Of a DNA stretch of 64,000 nucleotides, positions 42,675 to 53,659 are shown piece by piece (the stretch's first letter is position 1; the number at the start of each line of letters is the position of its first letter). The position numbers were made by a program, and so were the translations under genes. The stretch spans positions 2,137,778-2,201,777 of the forward strand of contig JAPOWR010000001.1 of NCBI GenBank assembly GCA_026707545.1, in the 5' to 3' direction. The notes beneath the pieces were generated by a model that was given only the letters and a program-made list of their open reading frames with translations, was not told the origin of the DNA and did not search any database. This DNA comes from Acidobacteriota bacterium. GTDB lineage: Bacteria; Acidobacteriota; Thermoanaerobaculia; Multivoradales; Multivoraceae.

Positions 42675-43646
42675 CTACTCCACCCGCGACAACAACCACC
42701 ACTTCATCGTCGTCGAGACGAGGTCGGCCGCGTCCTCCTGCACGAAGTGGTTCGCGCCCGGCACGGTGACGAGGGTCAGGTCGCTGTCCAGCCAGTCCCA
42801 GGTGTTGTTCAGGCCGTCGGAGTGCAGCGCCGTGTCGTCCAGGCCGTGGAACTGGAGCACCGGCATGGCCAAACGGGGCGTTTCCTGGCCCTCCGCCTGG
42901 CCGATGCCGCCACCGCCTTCGCGCGGATAGTTCCGCTTGTAGTAGGCCAGCATCGCGTCGAAGTCGGAGCGTTCGAACGCCGCCTGGTAGTGCTTCCTCG
43001 CGTCCTCGTCCCGCACCCAGCCGGAGAGCGTCTGCGGCGTCATCGGCATGCCGAAGAAGATGTCCGGATCGCTGGGGCTGCCTTCCTGGAACTTGCGGGC
43101 GTAACCGCTGTTCTGCTGCTGCTCCGGATTGTTCGCGAGTTCCCGGCCCATGCCGTTCGGGTGCGGCAGGTTCAGGATGATCAGCCGCTCCGTCATCTGC
43201 GGCACATGGAACGCGAACTGCCAGGCGACCGCTCCGCCCCAGTCATGCCCGACGATCGTCGCCTTGTCCCGACCGAGGTGACGGATCACGGCCGCCACGT
43301 CGCCGACCAGATAGCGCATGTCGTAGTTCTCGTCGCCGTCGGGCTGGTCGCTCTTGTTGTAGCCGCGCTGGTCGATCGCGACAACCTGGAAGTCGCTCGA
43401 CAGAACCTCCATCTGGTGCCGCCACGAGTACCAGAAGTCCGGGAAGCCGTGGATCATCACGACCAGGGGACCCTCGCCGATCGAGGCGTAGTGGATCTTG
43501 ACGCCGTTCGAGTCGGCGTAGCCGTGCTCCACGCGATCCATCAGATCACTGCCCATCGCCGCTCCCCCTACCGATGCCAGCAGGAAAGCGGAGGCGGCAA
43601 CAGCCGCCAAACGCCGTCGGTTCGTCCGTTCGCCAGCTCGCCACAT
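42675..43646 (-). CDS. exported alpha/beta hydrolase, epoxide-hydrolase-like
   Basis: 323 residues with an N-terminal hydrophobic segment ([20 protein letters not shown]) likely to be a signal peptide or anchor. The fold is alpha/beta hydrolase with [13 protein letters not shown] (oxyanion region), nucleophile Asp in [10 protein letters not shown], and a late His in GANHFVQED. Asp as nucleophile points to epoxide hydrolase or dehalogenase chemistry. AAGGAG stands 7 nt before the ATG. No close functional partner is visible. Confidence 0.85.
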   Translation of the reverse strand: MWRAGERTNRRRLAAVAASAFLLASVGGAAMGSDLMDRVEHGYADSNGVKIHYASIGEGPLVVMIHGFPDFWYSWRHQMEVLSSDFQVVAIDQRGYNKSDQPDGDENYDMRYLVGDVAAVIRHLGRDKATIVGHDWGGAVAWQFAFHVPQMTERLIILNLPHPNGMGRELANNPEQQQNSGYARKFQEGSPSDPDIFFGMPMTPQTLSGWVRDEDARKHYQAAFERSDFDAMLAYYKRNYPREGGGGIGQAEGQETPRLAMPVLQFHGLDDTALHSDGLNNTWDWLDSDLTLVTVPGANHFVQEDAADLVSTTMKWWLLSRVE

Positions 43647-43706
43647 CTTCGTTCTCCTTCGTTGCTCGGTGCGGAAAGGTGCCCGAGGGATTGTACGCGC
43701 GGAAAC

Positions 43707-45785
<2,079 letters not shown>

Positions 45786-45801
45786 TCTCCCGCCCGGTCG
45801 A

Positions 45802-46794
45802 TCACGCGTTGACGTCGATGACCACCCTGCCACGCGTCTGGCCCGCCAGGATCGACGCCGCCAGTTCCTCGATCCGGCTCATCGGCTCGACCGACGTCAT
45901 CTCGGACAGCAGGTCGACCGGAAGCTCCGCGGCCAGGCGGCGCCAGGCCTCCCGGCGCCGCTCCATTGGTGCCATCACGGAATCGACGCCCGCGAGCACC
46001 ACGCCGCGCAGGATGAAGGGATAGACGCTCGACGGCAGGTCCATGCCGCCGGCCAGTCCGCAGGCGGCCACGCAGCCGCCGTAGCGGGTCTGGGCGATCA
46101 GGTTCGCCAGCGTCGTCGAGCCGACGACGTCGACCGCGCCGGCCCAGCTCTCCCGACCGATCGGCCGCGGCTTCGCCGCCAGCGTGTCGCGGGCGATGAA
46201 GTCGGCGGCGCCCAGACGGCTCAGGTAGTCATGTTCCGCCTCGCGTCCGGTGGAGGCGATCACCCGGTAGCCGGCCCGCGCCAGCAGCGCCACCGCCACC
46301 GAGCCCACGCCCCCGGCGGCGCCGGTCACGACGACGTCGCCGCTCTCCGGCGTCACACCGTGATCCTGCAGCGCCATCACGCACAACATCGCCGTGTACC
46401 CGGCAGTGCCGATCGCCATCGCGTGCAGGTTGGTGAAGGCGTCCGGCACCGGAACGAGCCACTCCGGCTTCATCCGCGCCTTCTGCGAGTAACCGCCCCA
46501 GTGGCTCTCGCTCAGCCCGTAGCCGTTGACCAGCACGCGGTCGCCGGGGGAGAACGAGTCCGAAGCGGACTCCGCCACCGTCCCGGCCAGGTCGACGCCG
46601 CAGACCATCGGCACCGAACGGCAGATCGGCGCCGCGCCGGTGATCGCCAGACCGTCCTTGTAGTTCAACGTGGAGTACTCGACATCGACCAGCACGTCGT
46701 GCCCGGGCAGGTCGCTCAGCGTCAGATCACGCAGGCCGGCGGTGTGCTCATCGTCGACCTTGTCGACGACGACCGCTCGAAAGGTCTGGCTCAT
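45802..46794 (-). CDS. acuI: AcuI/YhdH-type acrylyl-CoA reductase (MDR family)
   Basis: 330 residues of the medium-chain dehydrogenase/reductase superfamily without zinc ligands. STLNYKDGLAITG, GVDLAGTV, VNGYGLSESHWGGY and VTGAAGGVGSVAVALLARAGY (NADPH site) are all characteristic of the AcuI/YhdH/YhfP family. Members reduce acrylyl-CoA to propionyl-CoA, for example in 3-hydroxypropionate or DMSP breakdown. No other gene of those routes is next to it. A GGGAG Shine-Dalgarno precedes the ATG. Confidence 0.9.
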   Translation of the reverse strand: MSQTFRAVVVDKVDDEHTAGLRDLTLSDLPGHDVLVDVEYSTLNYKDGLAITGAAPICRSVPMVCGVDLAGTVAESASDSFSPGDRVLVNGYGLSESHWGGYSQKARMKPEWLVPVPDAFTNLHAMAIGTAGYTAMLCVMALQDHGVTPESGDVVVTGAAGGVGSVAVALLARAGYRVIASTGREAEHDYLSRLGAADFIARDTLAAKPRPIGRESWAGAVDVVGSTTLANLIAQTRYGGCVAACGLAGGMDLPSSVYPFILRGVVLAGVDSVMAPMERRREAWRRLAAELPVDLLSEMTSVEPMSRIEELAASILAGQTRGRVVIDVNA

Positions 46795-46834
46795 TCCATG
46801 CTGCTCCCAGTGGGTTCCGATTCGCGGCAGGTTC

Positions 46835-46840
46835 TATCAT
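46835..46840 (+). promoter_or_regulatory. candidate -10 element for the PQQ-like protein gene
   Basis: TATCAT lies 6 nt before the ATG at 46847, leaving no room for a leader or ribosome-binding site. Confidence 0.4.
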
Positions 46841-46846
46841 TGCGGT

Positions 46847-48151
46847 ATGAGCCACACGACGCCACTTCGCCTGTTCGCCTTCGCCTTCCTCCTCACGGCA
46901 CTTGCCGCCGACCCCGCCGCCGCGAACGAACGGGCGCGAATGACGCCGGCGGACGCGGACCCGGCCACCACCTGGCCACAGTGGCGCGGTCCCAGCGGGC
47001 AGGGCGAAGTTGCGGGCGGCGGCTACGTCGACCGTTGGGGCCCGGAGGAGAACGTGCGCTGGAAGGTCGCCGTCCCCGGCAAGGGCAACTCCTCGCCGAT
47101 CGTATGGGGCGATGCGCTGTTTCTGACGACGGCCGAGGCGGCCGGCGCCAGACGCTCCGTGCTCGCCTTCGACCGGGAAACGGGAAAGCGGCTCTGGACC
47201 ACCGCGGCACCCGAAGCCAATCCCGAGCGCGCCTACCCGAAGAACGGCCACGCCTCGTCGACCCCCACCGCCGACGGCGAGCGTGTCTATGCCTACCTCG
47301 GCAACCACGGCCTGCTGGCGCTCGATATGGACGGCGAGATCGTCTGGCACAAGTCCTTCGGCGAGTTGAACGCCTTCCACGGCACTGCCTCGTCGCCGCT
47401 TCTGCTCGGCGAGCGGCTGATCGTCGTGCAAGAACAGCAGCGCTCCCCGTCCTTCATCTCTGCGTTCGACCGCCGCACCGGCGAGGAACTCTGGCGCACC
47501 GAACGGGACACCCGGGTCGGCTGGAGTTCGCCGGCCGCAATCTCGGTCACTACCGACGAAGGCGAGGAGCGCGACGAGATCATCGTCAACAGCCAGCACC
47601 ACGTCATCGCCTACGCGCCGGAAGACGGCCGCGAACTGTGGCGCGCCAGCGGCACGACCTTCGAGGTCATCCCCAGCCCCGTAGTCGGCCACGACCTGCT
47701 GTTCAGCACCTCCGGCCGCGCCGGCCCCACCCTGGCGATCCGTCCTGGCGGCAACGGCGACGTGACGGACAGCCGCATCGTCTGGACCGCGGCGAAGGGA
47801 TCACCCTTCGTCGTCGCGCCGATGCTGGTCGGCGAGTACCTCTACATGGTCAACGACATGGTCAGCGTGATCACGGTCTACGAGGCGAAGAGCGGCGAAG
47901 TCGTGTGGCAGGAACGCCTGGGCGAGCGGATGCGCGAGGGCTTCTCCGCCGCGCCCGTCGCCACCGGAGGCAAGATCTTCTTTACCAACGACAACGGCGA
48001 GACCTTCGTCATCAGGGAAGGTCCGGACTTCGAGCTTCTCCACGTCAACCGGATCGGCGAACGGACGATCGCCTCGCCCGCCCTCGTCGGCGGCGTCTGG
48101 TACATCCGCACCGACGGACACCTCTGGGCGATCGCTGGCGAACCAGGCTAG
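46847..48151 (+). CDS. exported PQQ-like beta-propeller repeat protein
   Basis: 434 residues from ATG 46847. The signal peptide ends near ADPAAANE. TWPQWRGPSGQG and the repeated blade motifs AFDRETGKRLW, ALDMDGEIVWH, AFDRRTGEELW and YEAKSGEVVW identify a PQQ-like (BamB-type) propeller. The residues that hold PQQ in true dehydrogenases, such as the vicinal Cys pair, are not seen, so it may be non-enzymatic. Its TAG stop shares a CTAG tetranucleotide with the stop of the opposing TPR gene. Confidence 0.85.
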   Translation: MSHTTPLRLFAFAFLLTALAADPAAANERARMTPADADPATTWPQWRGPSGQGEVAGGGYVDRWGPEENVRWKVAVPGKGNSSPIVWGDALFLTTAEAAGARRSVLAFDRETGKRLWTTAAPEANPERAYPKNGHASSTPTADGERVYAYLGNHGLLALDMDGEIVWHKSFGELNAFHGTASSPLLLGERLIVVQEQQRSPSFISAFDRRTGEELWRTERDTRVGWSSPAAISVTTDEGEERDEIIVNSQHHVIAYAPEDGRELWRASGTTFEVIPSPVVGHDLLFSTSGRAGPTLAIRPGGNGDVTDSRIVWTAAKGSPFVVAPMLVGEYLYMVNDMVSVITVYEAKSGEVVWQERLGERMREGFSAAPVATGGKIFFTNDNGETFVIREGPDFELLHVNRIGERTIASPALVGGVWYIRTDGHLWAIAGEPG

Positions 48152-48903
48152 GGACTCAGCCCGCGGTGCACTCGGGCCACCTCGACCATGTAGCCGCGGT
48201 TCGGTAGCGACGCGGCGCGCTCGATCGAGGTTGCGGCTTTCTCTGCCTCACCCACGAGTTCGTAGTAGAGCCCCAGGTACAGATCGGCGTAGAAGCGCGC
48301 GCCGGGACCCTCTTCTCGCACGGCGGCCTCGACCTCCTCGACGCTCCCCTTGCCCCGGAACAGGGCGTCGATCTCCTTCATCGGCCGGCGAGCATCCGGG
48401 CCGACCGGCAGCATCCCCTCCCGCGCGGCCTCCAGGCCGTCCTCGGCTGCGGCGCAAAGCAGGTGCCACACGGCGTTCTCCACGTCGTTCGGGTTGACCA
48501 GACGGTGGCGCTCGAACTGGCCGCGGCAATCGGCGAAACGACCGGCGTAGTAGTACGAGATACCGCGCTGCCACAGGTACGGATCCTGGGACGGATCGAG
48601 CGCGACGACGCGGTCGAAGTCCTCGATCGAGTCGTCGATCCGGCCGTCCTTAAACCGTGCCGATCCGCGCAGCAGATAGAGCTGCCAGTCGCCCGGATCG
48701 ACCTCGATCGCGCGGTCGTAGCCGGCGATGGCCGCCTCGTAGTCACCGCGGGACTCGTGAAGGCTTGCCTGCCGCAGCAGCATCGCGGCGCTGGGTTCGT
48801 CCCGGTCTTGCTGTGCCTGTCGCGCTGAACTGGTGTTCGTAGCAGCGCTGAGGCACAGCGCGGCCAAAGCTCCAGCGATGAACCGCGCAGCCGGGATCGT
48901 CAT
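48148..48903 (-). CDS. exported TPR protein
   Basis: 251 residues from ATG 48903, with a signal peptide ending near SARQ. TPR units are clear: AMLLRQASLHESRGDYEAAIAGYDRAIEVDPGD is one and the next two follow (LYLLRGSARFKDGRIDDSIEDFDRVVALDPSQ; LWQRGISYYYAGRFADCRGQFE). A TAGAGT hexamer (48911-48916 on the plus strand as ACTCTA) lies 7 nt before the start. A longer frame reaching to 48963 was rejected because it would run through a dispersed repeat. Function is protein interaction. Confidence 0.82.
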   Translation of the reverse strand: MTIPAARFIAGALAALCLSAATNTSSARQAQQDRDEPSAAMLLRQASLHESRGDYEAAIAGYDRAIEVDPGDWQLYLLRGSARFKDGRIDDSIEDFDRVVALDPSQDPYLWQRGISYYYAGRFADCRGQFERHRLVNPNDVENAVWHLLCAAAEDGLEAAREGMLPVGPDARRPMKEIDALFRGKGSVEEVEAAVREEGPGARFYADLYLGLYYELVGEAEKAATSIERAASLPNRGYMVEVARVHRGLSP

Positions 48904-48942
48904 CAACGGGACTCTACTGGGGCGATGTCCCAAGCGCGGCAT

Positions 48943-49002
48943 CGCCTCGCCGCTTCGCGGCACCAGCCCGGATGCCGGCGAGCACGCCGGCGCACCCAGT
49001 GT
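48943..49002 (-). repeat. dispersed palindromic repeat, copy D
   Basis: On the minus strand the head ACACTGGGTGCG is followed by GCCGGCG/CGCCGGC (48974-48991) and a hairpin GCCGC-TTC-GCGGC on the plus strand (48949-48961). Layout and sequence match copy A best. It lies in the divergent gap between the TPR gene and the SDR gene. Confidence 0.78.
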
Positions 49003-49074
49003 TTCGGGCTACACTTCGCGCGTTTCGGCCATCGCCACATCAAGACAGGACGACGATAGGGAAGGGAATCCACC

Positions 49075-49953
49075 ATGGGTCTGCTCGACGGCAAGGTTGC
49101 ACTCGTTACAGGCGCTGGGGGCGGCCTCGGCCGCACTCACGCGTTGCTCCTGGCGCAGGAAGGCGCCGCGGTCGTGGTTAACGATCTCGGCGGCGCGCGC
49201 GACGGCACCGGCGCCGGCACCGCGATGGCCGACCAGGTCGCCCAGGAGATCCGCGAAGCGGGCGGTCAGGCGGTCGCCGACTACGGCTCGGTCTCGGACG
49301 GCGATGCCGCCCGGGCGATGGTCCAGCGCGCCGTGGACGAGTTCGGCAAGCTCGACATCGCGATCAACAACGCCGGCATCCTGCGCGACAAGTCGTTCAA
49401 GAACATGACCGACGAGATGTGGGACATCGTTCTCGACGTCCACCTCCGCGGCACGTATCTCGTGACCAAGGCCGCGTACGACCAGATGATCGAGCAGGAG
49501 TCCGGCGGCCGCATCATCATGACGAGTTCGACTTCGGGCCTGCTCGGCAACTTCGGCCAGACGAACTACGGCGCCGCCAAGGCGGGGATGGCCGGGTTCA
49601 TGCGCTGCCTGGCCCTCGAGGGAACGAAGTACGGCGTCACGGTGAACCTGCTCGCTCCCGCCGCCTGGTCCCGGCTGACCGAGGACATCATGCCGGAGAC
49701 GACCGCCGAGCCGCTGGCACCCGAGAAGGTGTCGCCGGCCGTCGTCTGGCTATGCAGTGACGACGCGACGGACATCACCGGCCGGATCTTCGCCGTCGGC
49801 GGCAACAAGGTGTCACTCCTTGCCTGGCAATCGCTCGAGATCGCCAGCCGGCCGAACGACCAGGATCCCTGGGACGTCGCCGCGATCGGCGAGAAGATCC
49901 GCGCCGCATCCGCCAGCTTCCCCAAGCCGATCCACTTCAGCGATCTGATGTAG
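49075..49953 (+). CDS. short-chain dehydrogenase, (3R)-hydroxyacyl-CoA dehydrogenase-like
   Basis: 292 residues. The SDR cofactor motif TGAGGGLGRTHAL, NNAG, and the catalytic Ser (MTSSTSG) with YGAAK are intact. VVNDLGGARDGTG after the first strand is characteristic of the multifunctional enzyme type 2/HSD17B4-like subgroup that oxidises (3R)-hydroxyacyl-CoA. A GGGAA Shine-Dalgarno precedes the ATG. A GGCTACACT element about 60 bp upstream is a plausible promoter. Substrate is probably a fatty or steroid acyl-CoA, but specificity is inferred. Confidence 0.88.
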   Translation: MGLLDGKVALVTGAGGGLGRTHALLLAQEGAAVVVNDLGGARDGTGAGTAMADQVAQEIREAGGQAVADYGSVSDGDAARAMVQRAVDEFGKLDIAINNAGILRDKSFKNMTDEMWDIVLDVHLRGTYLVTKAAYDQMIEQESGGRIIMTSSTSGLLGNFGQTNYGAAKAGMAGFMRCLALEGTKYGVTVNLLAPAAWSRLTEDIMPETTAEPLAPEKVSPAVVWLCSDDATDITGRIFAVGGNKVSLLAWQSLEIASRPNDQDPWDVAAIGEKIRAASASFPKPIHFSDLM

Positions 49954-49962
49954 CCAGACCGT

Positions 49963-49977
49963 CCGCCGAACAGGCGG
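49963..49977 (+). terminator. short hairpin after the SDR gene
   Basis: CCGCC-GAACA-GGCGG lies 10 bp after the stop. No T-run follows, so termination here is uncertain. Confidence 0.35.
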
Positions 49978-50027
49978 TCGTCCTCGGACCTTTGTCCCGG
50001 CGCGCAACGTTCGCTGCCGGTTTTGCG

Positions 50028-50060
50028 TAGAATGTTGACTAATGTGACTGTTATGGTCAC
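50028..50060 (+). promoter_or_regulatory. promoter/operator region of the nitrite/sulfite reductase gene
   Basis: TAGAAT (50028-50033) is a good -10 hexamer. Just after it, GTGAC-TGTTATG-GTCAC (50044-50060) is a 5-bp inverted repeat with a 7-bp spacer in an A/T-rich island. Its position over the likely start site fits a repressor operator. It is not a clear CRP/FNR site because the spacing is wrong. Confidence 0.4.
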
Positions 50061-50130
50061 GAATACCACGAGCAGCACGGCCACCGAGCTGAACGCCTCG
50101 CTCGCAGGACCTGACGAGAACATGCCATGA
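50032..50130 (+). CDS. possible small upstream ORF coupled to the reductase
   Basis: An ATG-initiated frame of 32 codons, Thr/Val/Asn-rich (MLTNVTVMVTNTTS and on), ends TGA at 50128-50130, overlapping the reductase ATG as ATGA. In-frame later starts are GTG 50044 and ATG 50053. No Shine-Dalgarno is clear. It could be a coupling leader peptide or chance; no Cys residues are encoded. Confidence 0.25.
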   Translation: MLTNVTVMVTNTTSSTATELNASLAGPDENMP

Positions 50131-52439
50131 GCCAGCAAACCGCGAATGGAACCGCCTCCTGGAAGGCCCGACTCGAGCGGTGGATTCCACCCCACCTCGA
50201 CGAACAGATCGAGATCTACGAAACCCAGCTCGAGCAGAAGCGCCAGGGCAAGATCGACGACAAGGTGTTCGCCGAAACGCGCCTCCGCCGCGGCGTCTAC
50301 GGCCAGCGCTACGACAACGGCCAGCGCCACGACGGCACGGCCAGCCGGGCTCTCGAGTATCCATGCGGCGACCTGACGAAGGGCCCCAACACGGTCTGGG
50401 ACGCCCCCGGGATGCTGCGGATCAAGATCCCGTTCGGCGCGATGAACGGGGAGCAGATGGAGGTCCTCGCCGACCTCGCCGAGGAGTACTCGGACGGGAT
50501 CGCGCACGTGACGACACGCCAGGACATCCAGCTCCATTTCATTCACATCGACGACACGCCGGACATCATGCGGCGTCTCGCCGCGGTCGACATCACGTCC
50601 CAGGAGGCCTGCGGCAACTCGGTGCGCAACGTGACGGCCTGCCCGATGGCCGGCGTCTGCCGGGACGAGCCGTTCGACGTCTCGCCCTACGCCCATGCGC
50701 TGACCCACTTTCTGCTCGGGCACAAGGACGCGCAGGACTTCGGCCGCAAGTTCAAGATCGCCTTCTCCGGCTGCGAGCAGCACGCCTGCGGACTCGCCAA
50801 CATGCACGACCTCGGCGTCGTCGCCCAGGTCCGAAAGGCGGGCAACGGTACGAGCAGCGACGCGGAACGCGGCTTCCGGGTCTACGTCGGCGGAGGCCTG
50901 GGAGCCGTGCCGCACCAGGCGAAGGTGCTGCGCGAGTTCGTGCGCGAGGACGAACTTCTGCCTCTGGCCCAGGCCGTCTGCCGCGTCTTCGGGCGACTCG
51001 GCGAGAAGCGGAACCGGGCGCGGGCCCGGGTCAAGTTCCTCGTCGCCAAGCTGGGCATCGAGGAGTTCACCCGTCTGGTCGACGAGGAACTCGCGGTTTT
51101 GCCTGCCGACGATCGCTGGACCGCGTACCTGGACGACCTCTCGATCACGGACCAGGCGCCAACGCGACCGGCGGCAACACTGGAACCGGGGCCGCGGCCG
51201 GAGGGCTTCGCGGAGTGGCTCGGTTCGAACGTTCAGCGGCAGAGGCAGCCGGGCTACGTCACCGTCGCAGTGAATCTGCCCCTCGGCGACCTCACCTCAA
51301 CCCAGTTGCGGGATCTCGCTGACACGGCGCGCCGTTACAACGGCGGTCTGGTCCGCAACACGGTCGAGCAGAACATCGTGCTCCGCAACATCAGCGAAGC
51401 CGACCTGCCCGCGCTCTACGTGGAACTCCGCGCCGCCGGCCTCGGAGCCCCGGGCGCTTCCTCCCTCGTCGACGTCACCGCCTGCCCCGGCACCGACACG
51501 TGCAAGCTCGGGATCTCGGCGTCACGAGGACTCGCCGGCGAACTGCGCAAGCGCATCGCCACCTCCATCAGGACCACCGGCGTGCTCGCTGACGAGGCCG
51601 TCAAGGATCTCCGGATCAAGGTGTCCGGCTGTTTCAACTCGTGCGGGCAGCACCACGTCGCGGACATCGGCTTCTACGGCGTCAGCCGCAAGAGCGACGG
51701 CCGCACCGTGCCGCACTTCCAGGTCATCCTTGGTGGCCAGTGGACCGAGAACGCGGGCTCGTACGGGCTGGCAGTGGTCGCCGTGCCGGCCAAGCGCATT
51801 CCGGAAGCGGTCGAACGGATTGCCGGCCTGTACGTCGCCGAACGGGAGAAGGGCGAGACGTTCCAGAGCTTCATCGCCCGGGTCGGCAAGGCCCGCGTCC
51901 GGCAACTGCTCGACGATCTCACGAAGTTGCCGACGTACCTCGAGGACCGCAACCTCTACTCCGACTGGGGCGACCCCCGCGAGTACACGATCGGCGACCT
52001 CGGCGTGGGCGAGTGCGCCGGCGAAGTCGTGACCGCGGTCGAGTTCGGCCTTTCGGCCGCCGAGCGCGAGGTCTTCCAGGGCCTGCTCGAACTGGACCGC
52101 GGTGAAGCTGAAGGAGCAGCCGCGAAGGCCTACACGGCCATGCTGCAGGCGGCGCGCGCGCTGATCACGACCGAGAACATCGACATCGGAACCGCGCCGC
52201 AAGAGATCGTCGACGAGTTCCGCACGCGCTTCTACGACAGCGAACTGTTCTTCGACCCGTACGCTGGCGCCAAGTTCGCCAACTACCTGTTCCGCGTCCA
52301 CGGCGACCCCGAAACTGCATCGGGCGAGGAGGCTCACCGGCGGATCGAGGAGGCCCAGTTGTTCATCGAGGCGGCGCACGCCTGCAACCAGCGGATCTCC
52401 CAGGCCCAGGTCGCGGATCCCCTGAGGCGAGCGGTATGA
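50127..52439 (+). CDS. siroheme nitrite/sulfite reductase with C-terminal HEPN-like extension
   Basis: 770 residues, longer than the usual 550-600. Two ferredoxin-like/siroheme repeats are visible. The cluster ligands are C-x5-C in TACPGTDTCKLG and C-x3-C in SGCFNSCGQHH. The N-terminal repeat holds ACPMAGVC and SGCEQHACG. It reduces nitrite or sulfite by six electrons in the cytoplasm. After the redox core, about 150 residues end in a helical region (AYTAMLQAARALITTEN through RRIEEAQLFIEAAHACNQ) resembling a HEPN four-helix domain. It overlaps the next gene by 4 bp. Confidence 0.88.
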   Translation: MSQQTANGTASWKARLERWIPPHLDEQIEIYETQLEQKRQGKIDDKVFAETRLRRGVYGQRYDNGQRHDGTASRALEYPCGDLTKGPNTVWDAPGMLRIKIPFGAMNGEQMEVLADLAEEYSDGIAHVTTRQDIQLHFIHIDDTPDIMRRLAAVDITSQEACGNSVRNVTACPMAGVCRDEPFDVSPYAHALTHFLLGHKDAQDFGRKFKIAFSGCEQHACGLANMHDLGVVAQVRKAGNGTSSDAERGFRVYVGGGLGAVPHQAKVLREFVREDELLPLAQAVCRVFGRLGEKRNRARARVKFLVAKLGIEEFTRLVDEELAVLPADDRWTAYLDDLSITDQAPTRPAATLEPGPRPEGFAEWLGSNVQRQRQPGYVTVAVNLPLGDLTSTQLRDLADTARRYNGGLVRNTVEQNIVLRNISEADLPALYVELRAAGLGAPGASSLVDVTACPGTDTCKLGISASRGLAGELRKRIATSIRTTGVLADEAVKDLRIKVSGCFNSCGQHHVADIGFYGVSRKSDGRTVPHFQVILGGQWTENAGSYGLAVVAVPAKRIPEAVERIAGLYVAEREKGETFQSFIARVGKARVRQLLDDLTKLPTYLEDRNLYSDWGDPREYTIGDLGVGECAGEVVTAVEFGLSAAEREVFQGLLELDRGEAEGAAAKAYTAMLQAARALITTENIDIGTAPQEIVDEFRTRFYDSELFFDPYAGAKFANYLFRVHGDPETASGEEAHRRIEEAQLFIEAAHACNQRISQAQVADPLRRAV

Positions 52440-53023
52440 GCGCCGCCTCCACATCCGGACCGGGGCTGGACGACCTGGTCAAACTGGAGTTGAAGGTCCT
52501 GGCCAAGGACGAGTCGGCGGCGGCGGCCGAAGAGTTCATCCCGGTCTTCCACCGCTGGATCACGGAGCGGGTCCTGCCCGAGCTGCTGATCGATGTCGCC
52601 GACTACAGCCACGTCCACGAAGGCCCGGGTGTTCTCCTCGTGGGCCACGACGCGATCTATGCCTACGACCAGAGTCGCGGTGAACCGGGCCTGCTCTACA
52701 GCCGCCGCCGCGAGACTGCCCCGGAGAGCGCGGGCATCGCCACCCTGGACCAGCGGCTCGACTCGCTGCTTCGCTGTGCTTTCCGGGCCTGCGATCAGAT
52801 CGAAGTCGAGCCCCAACTGGCGGGGCGGGTGACGTTTGATCGCCGCCGGATCGAGTTGCGCGTGAACGACCGGCTCTTCGCCCGCGACGACGACACGGTC
52901 GCCGCCCTCGAGTCCGCCTTCTCGCGGGCGCTGGCCGCCGGGGACGTCGGTAACGGCGACGGGCCGCTGAGGCTTGAGCGAATCGGCGAGGCGCGCGAGC
53001 GCCTGACGTTCAGGACCGCCTGA
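52436..53023 (+). CDS. conserved hypothetical protein coupled to nitrite/sulfite reductase
   Basis: 195 residues, starting ATG 52436 inside the reductase stop (ATGA). It has no signal peptide or helices for the membrane. VLLVGHDAIYAYDQ, EPGLLYSRRRE and VTFDRRRIELRVNDRL look well structured but match no family I can name. Position and coupling suggest an accessory role in reductase assembly or regulation. It converges with, and overlaps by 14 bp, the DUF4202 gene. Confidence 0.65.
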   Translation: MSAASTSGPGLDDLVKLELKVLAKDESAAAAEEFIPVFHRWITERVLPELLIDVADYSHVHEGPGVLLVGHDAIYAYDQSRGEPGLLYSRRRETAPESAGIATLDQRLDSLLRCAFRACDQIEVEPQLAGRVTFDRRRIELRVNDRLFARDDDTVAALESAFSRALAAGDVGNGDGPLRLERIGEARERLTFRTA

Positions 53024-53630
53024 CCGCGTCCGGCGCCTGCGCCCGCACCACGAACTCGCGCAGTTCCGGCTTCAGCTCCAGCGCCGCGGCCGCTTCGCGG
53101 CCGGCATCGGACATCTTGGGCCACGTCCTGGCCAGAACGTCCACGGTCTTGTCGGGGCCCAGGCGTTTCGCCAACGCTTCCAGGTCGTGTTCCAGGAACA
53201 CGAGGCAGGCCGCGTCTTCCAACGTCTGCGCCTCGGCCGGTGAACTACGGCCCGCCCGCTTCAGCACGAGGTTCTGCACCCGCTCGATCTTCTCCCGCCG
53301 GTAGCCGGCGTCGCGCAGCACGGCACCCGCCAGCCGCGCATGTTCGAGTGCCGCGGCGCGACGCCACGCCAGATAGCCCTTGCGCCCGGCCGGATAGTCG
53401 TTCCGCGGCAGGGCGAACCGGCGCAGGTGCTGGCAGTGTGCGGCCAGGAGGAGAATCTCGCCGGCCTCCGGATCGAGGCGCTCCACCCAGGCGGCCATAC
53501 GGCGCGAGTACACCAACTCCCGCGGCAGCTCCTCGCCGTCCACGGTTTCCGTTGCCGGATCCTCCCGGTGAAACAGATCGAAACCGGCCACCGCGTTCTC
53601 GAAACGCGGCATCAACTGGAAACTCTTCAC
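53010..53630 (-). CDS. DUF4202 family protein
   Basis: 206 residues matching DUF4202: FDLFHREDPATE near the start, ELVYSRRMAAWVERLDP, LAAHCQHLRRFALPRNDYPAGRKGYLAWRR, and the later LEDAACLVFLEHDLE. The His/Asp pattern (HCQHLRRF, FLEHDLE) recalls HD-type metal-dependent domains. Family members often lie next to assimilatory nitrite/sulfite reductase genes, as here, though transcribed convergently. Function is unknown. Confidence 0.82.
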   Translation of the reverse strand: MKSFQLMPRFENAVAGFDLFHREDPATETVDGEELPRELVYSRRMAAWVERLDPEAGEILLLAAHCQHLRRFALPRNDYPAGRKGYLAWRRAAALEHARLAGAVLRDAGYRREKIERVQNLVLKRAGRSSPAEAQTLEDAACLVFLEHDLEALAKRLGPDKTVDVLARTWPKMSDAGREAAAALELKPELREFVVRAQAPDAVRRS

Positions 53631-53659
53631 GCCCAGAAGACCAGCCCGGGAAACAGAAG

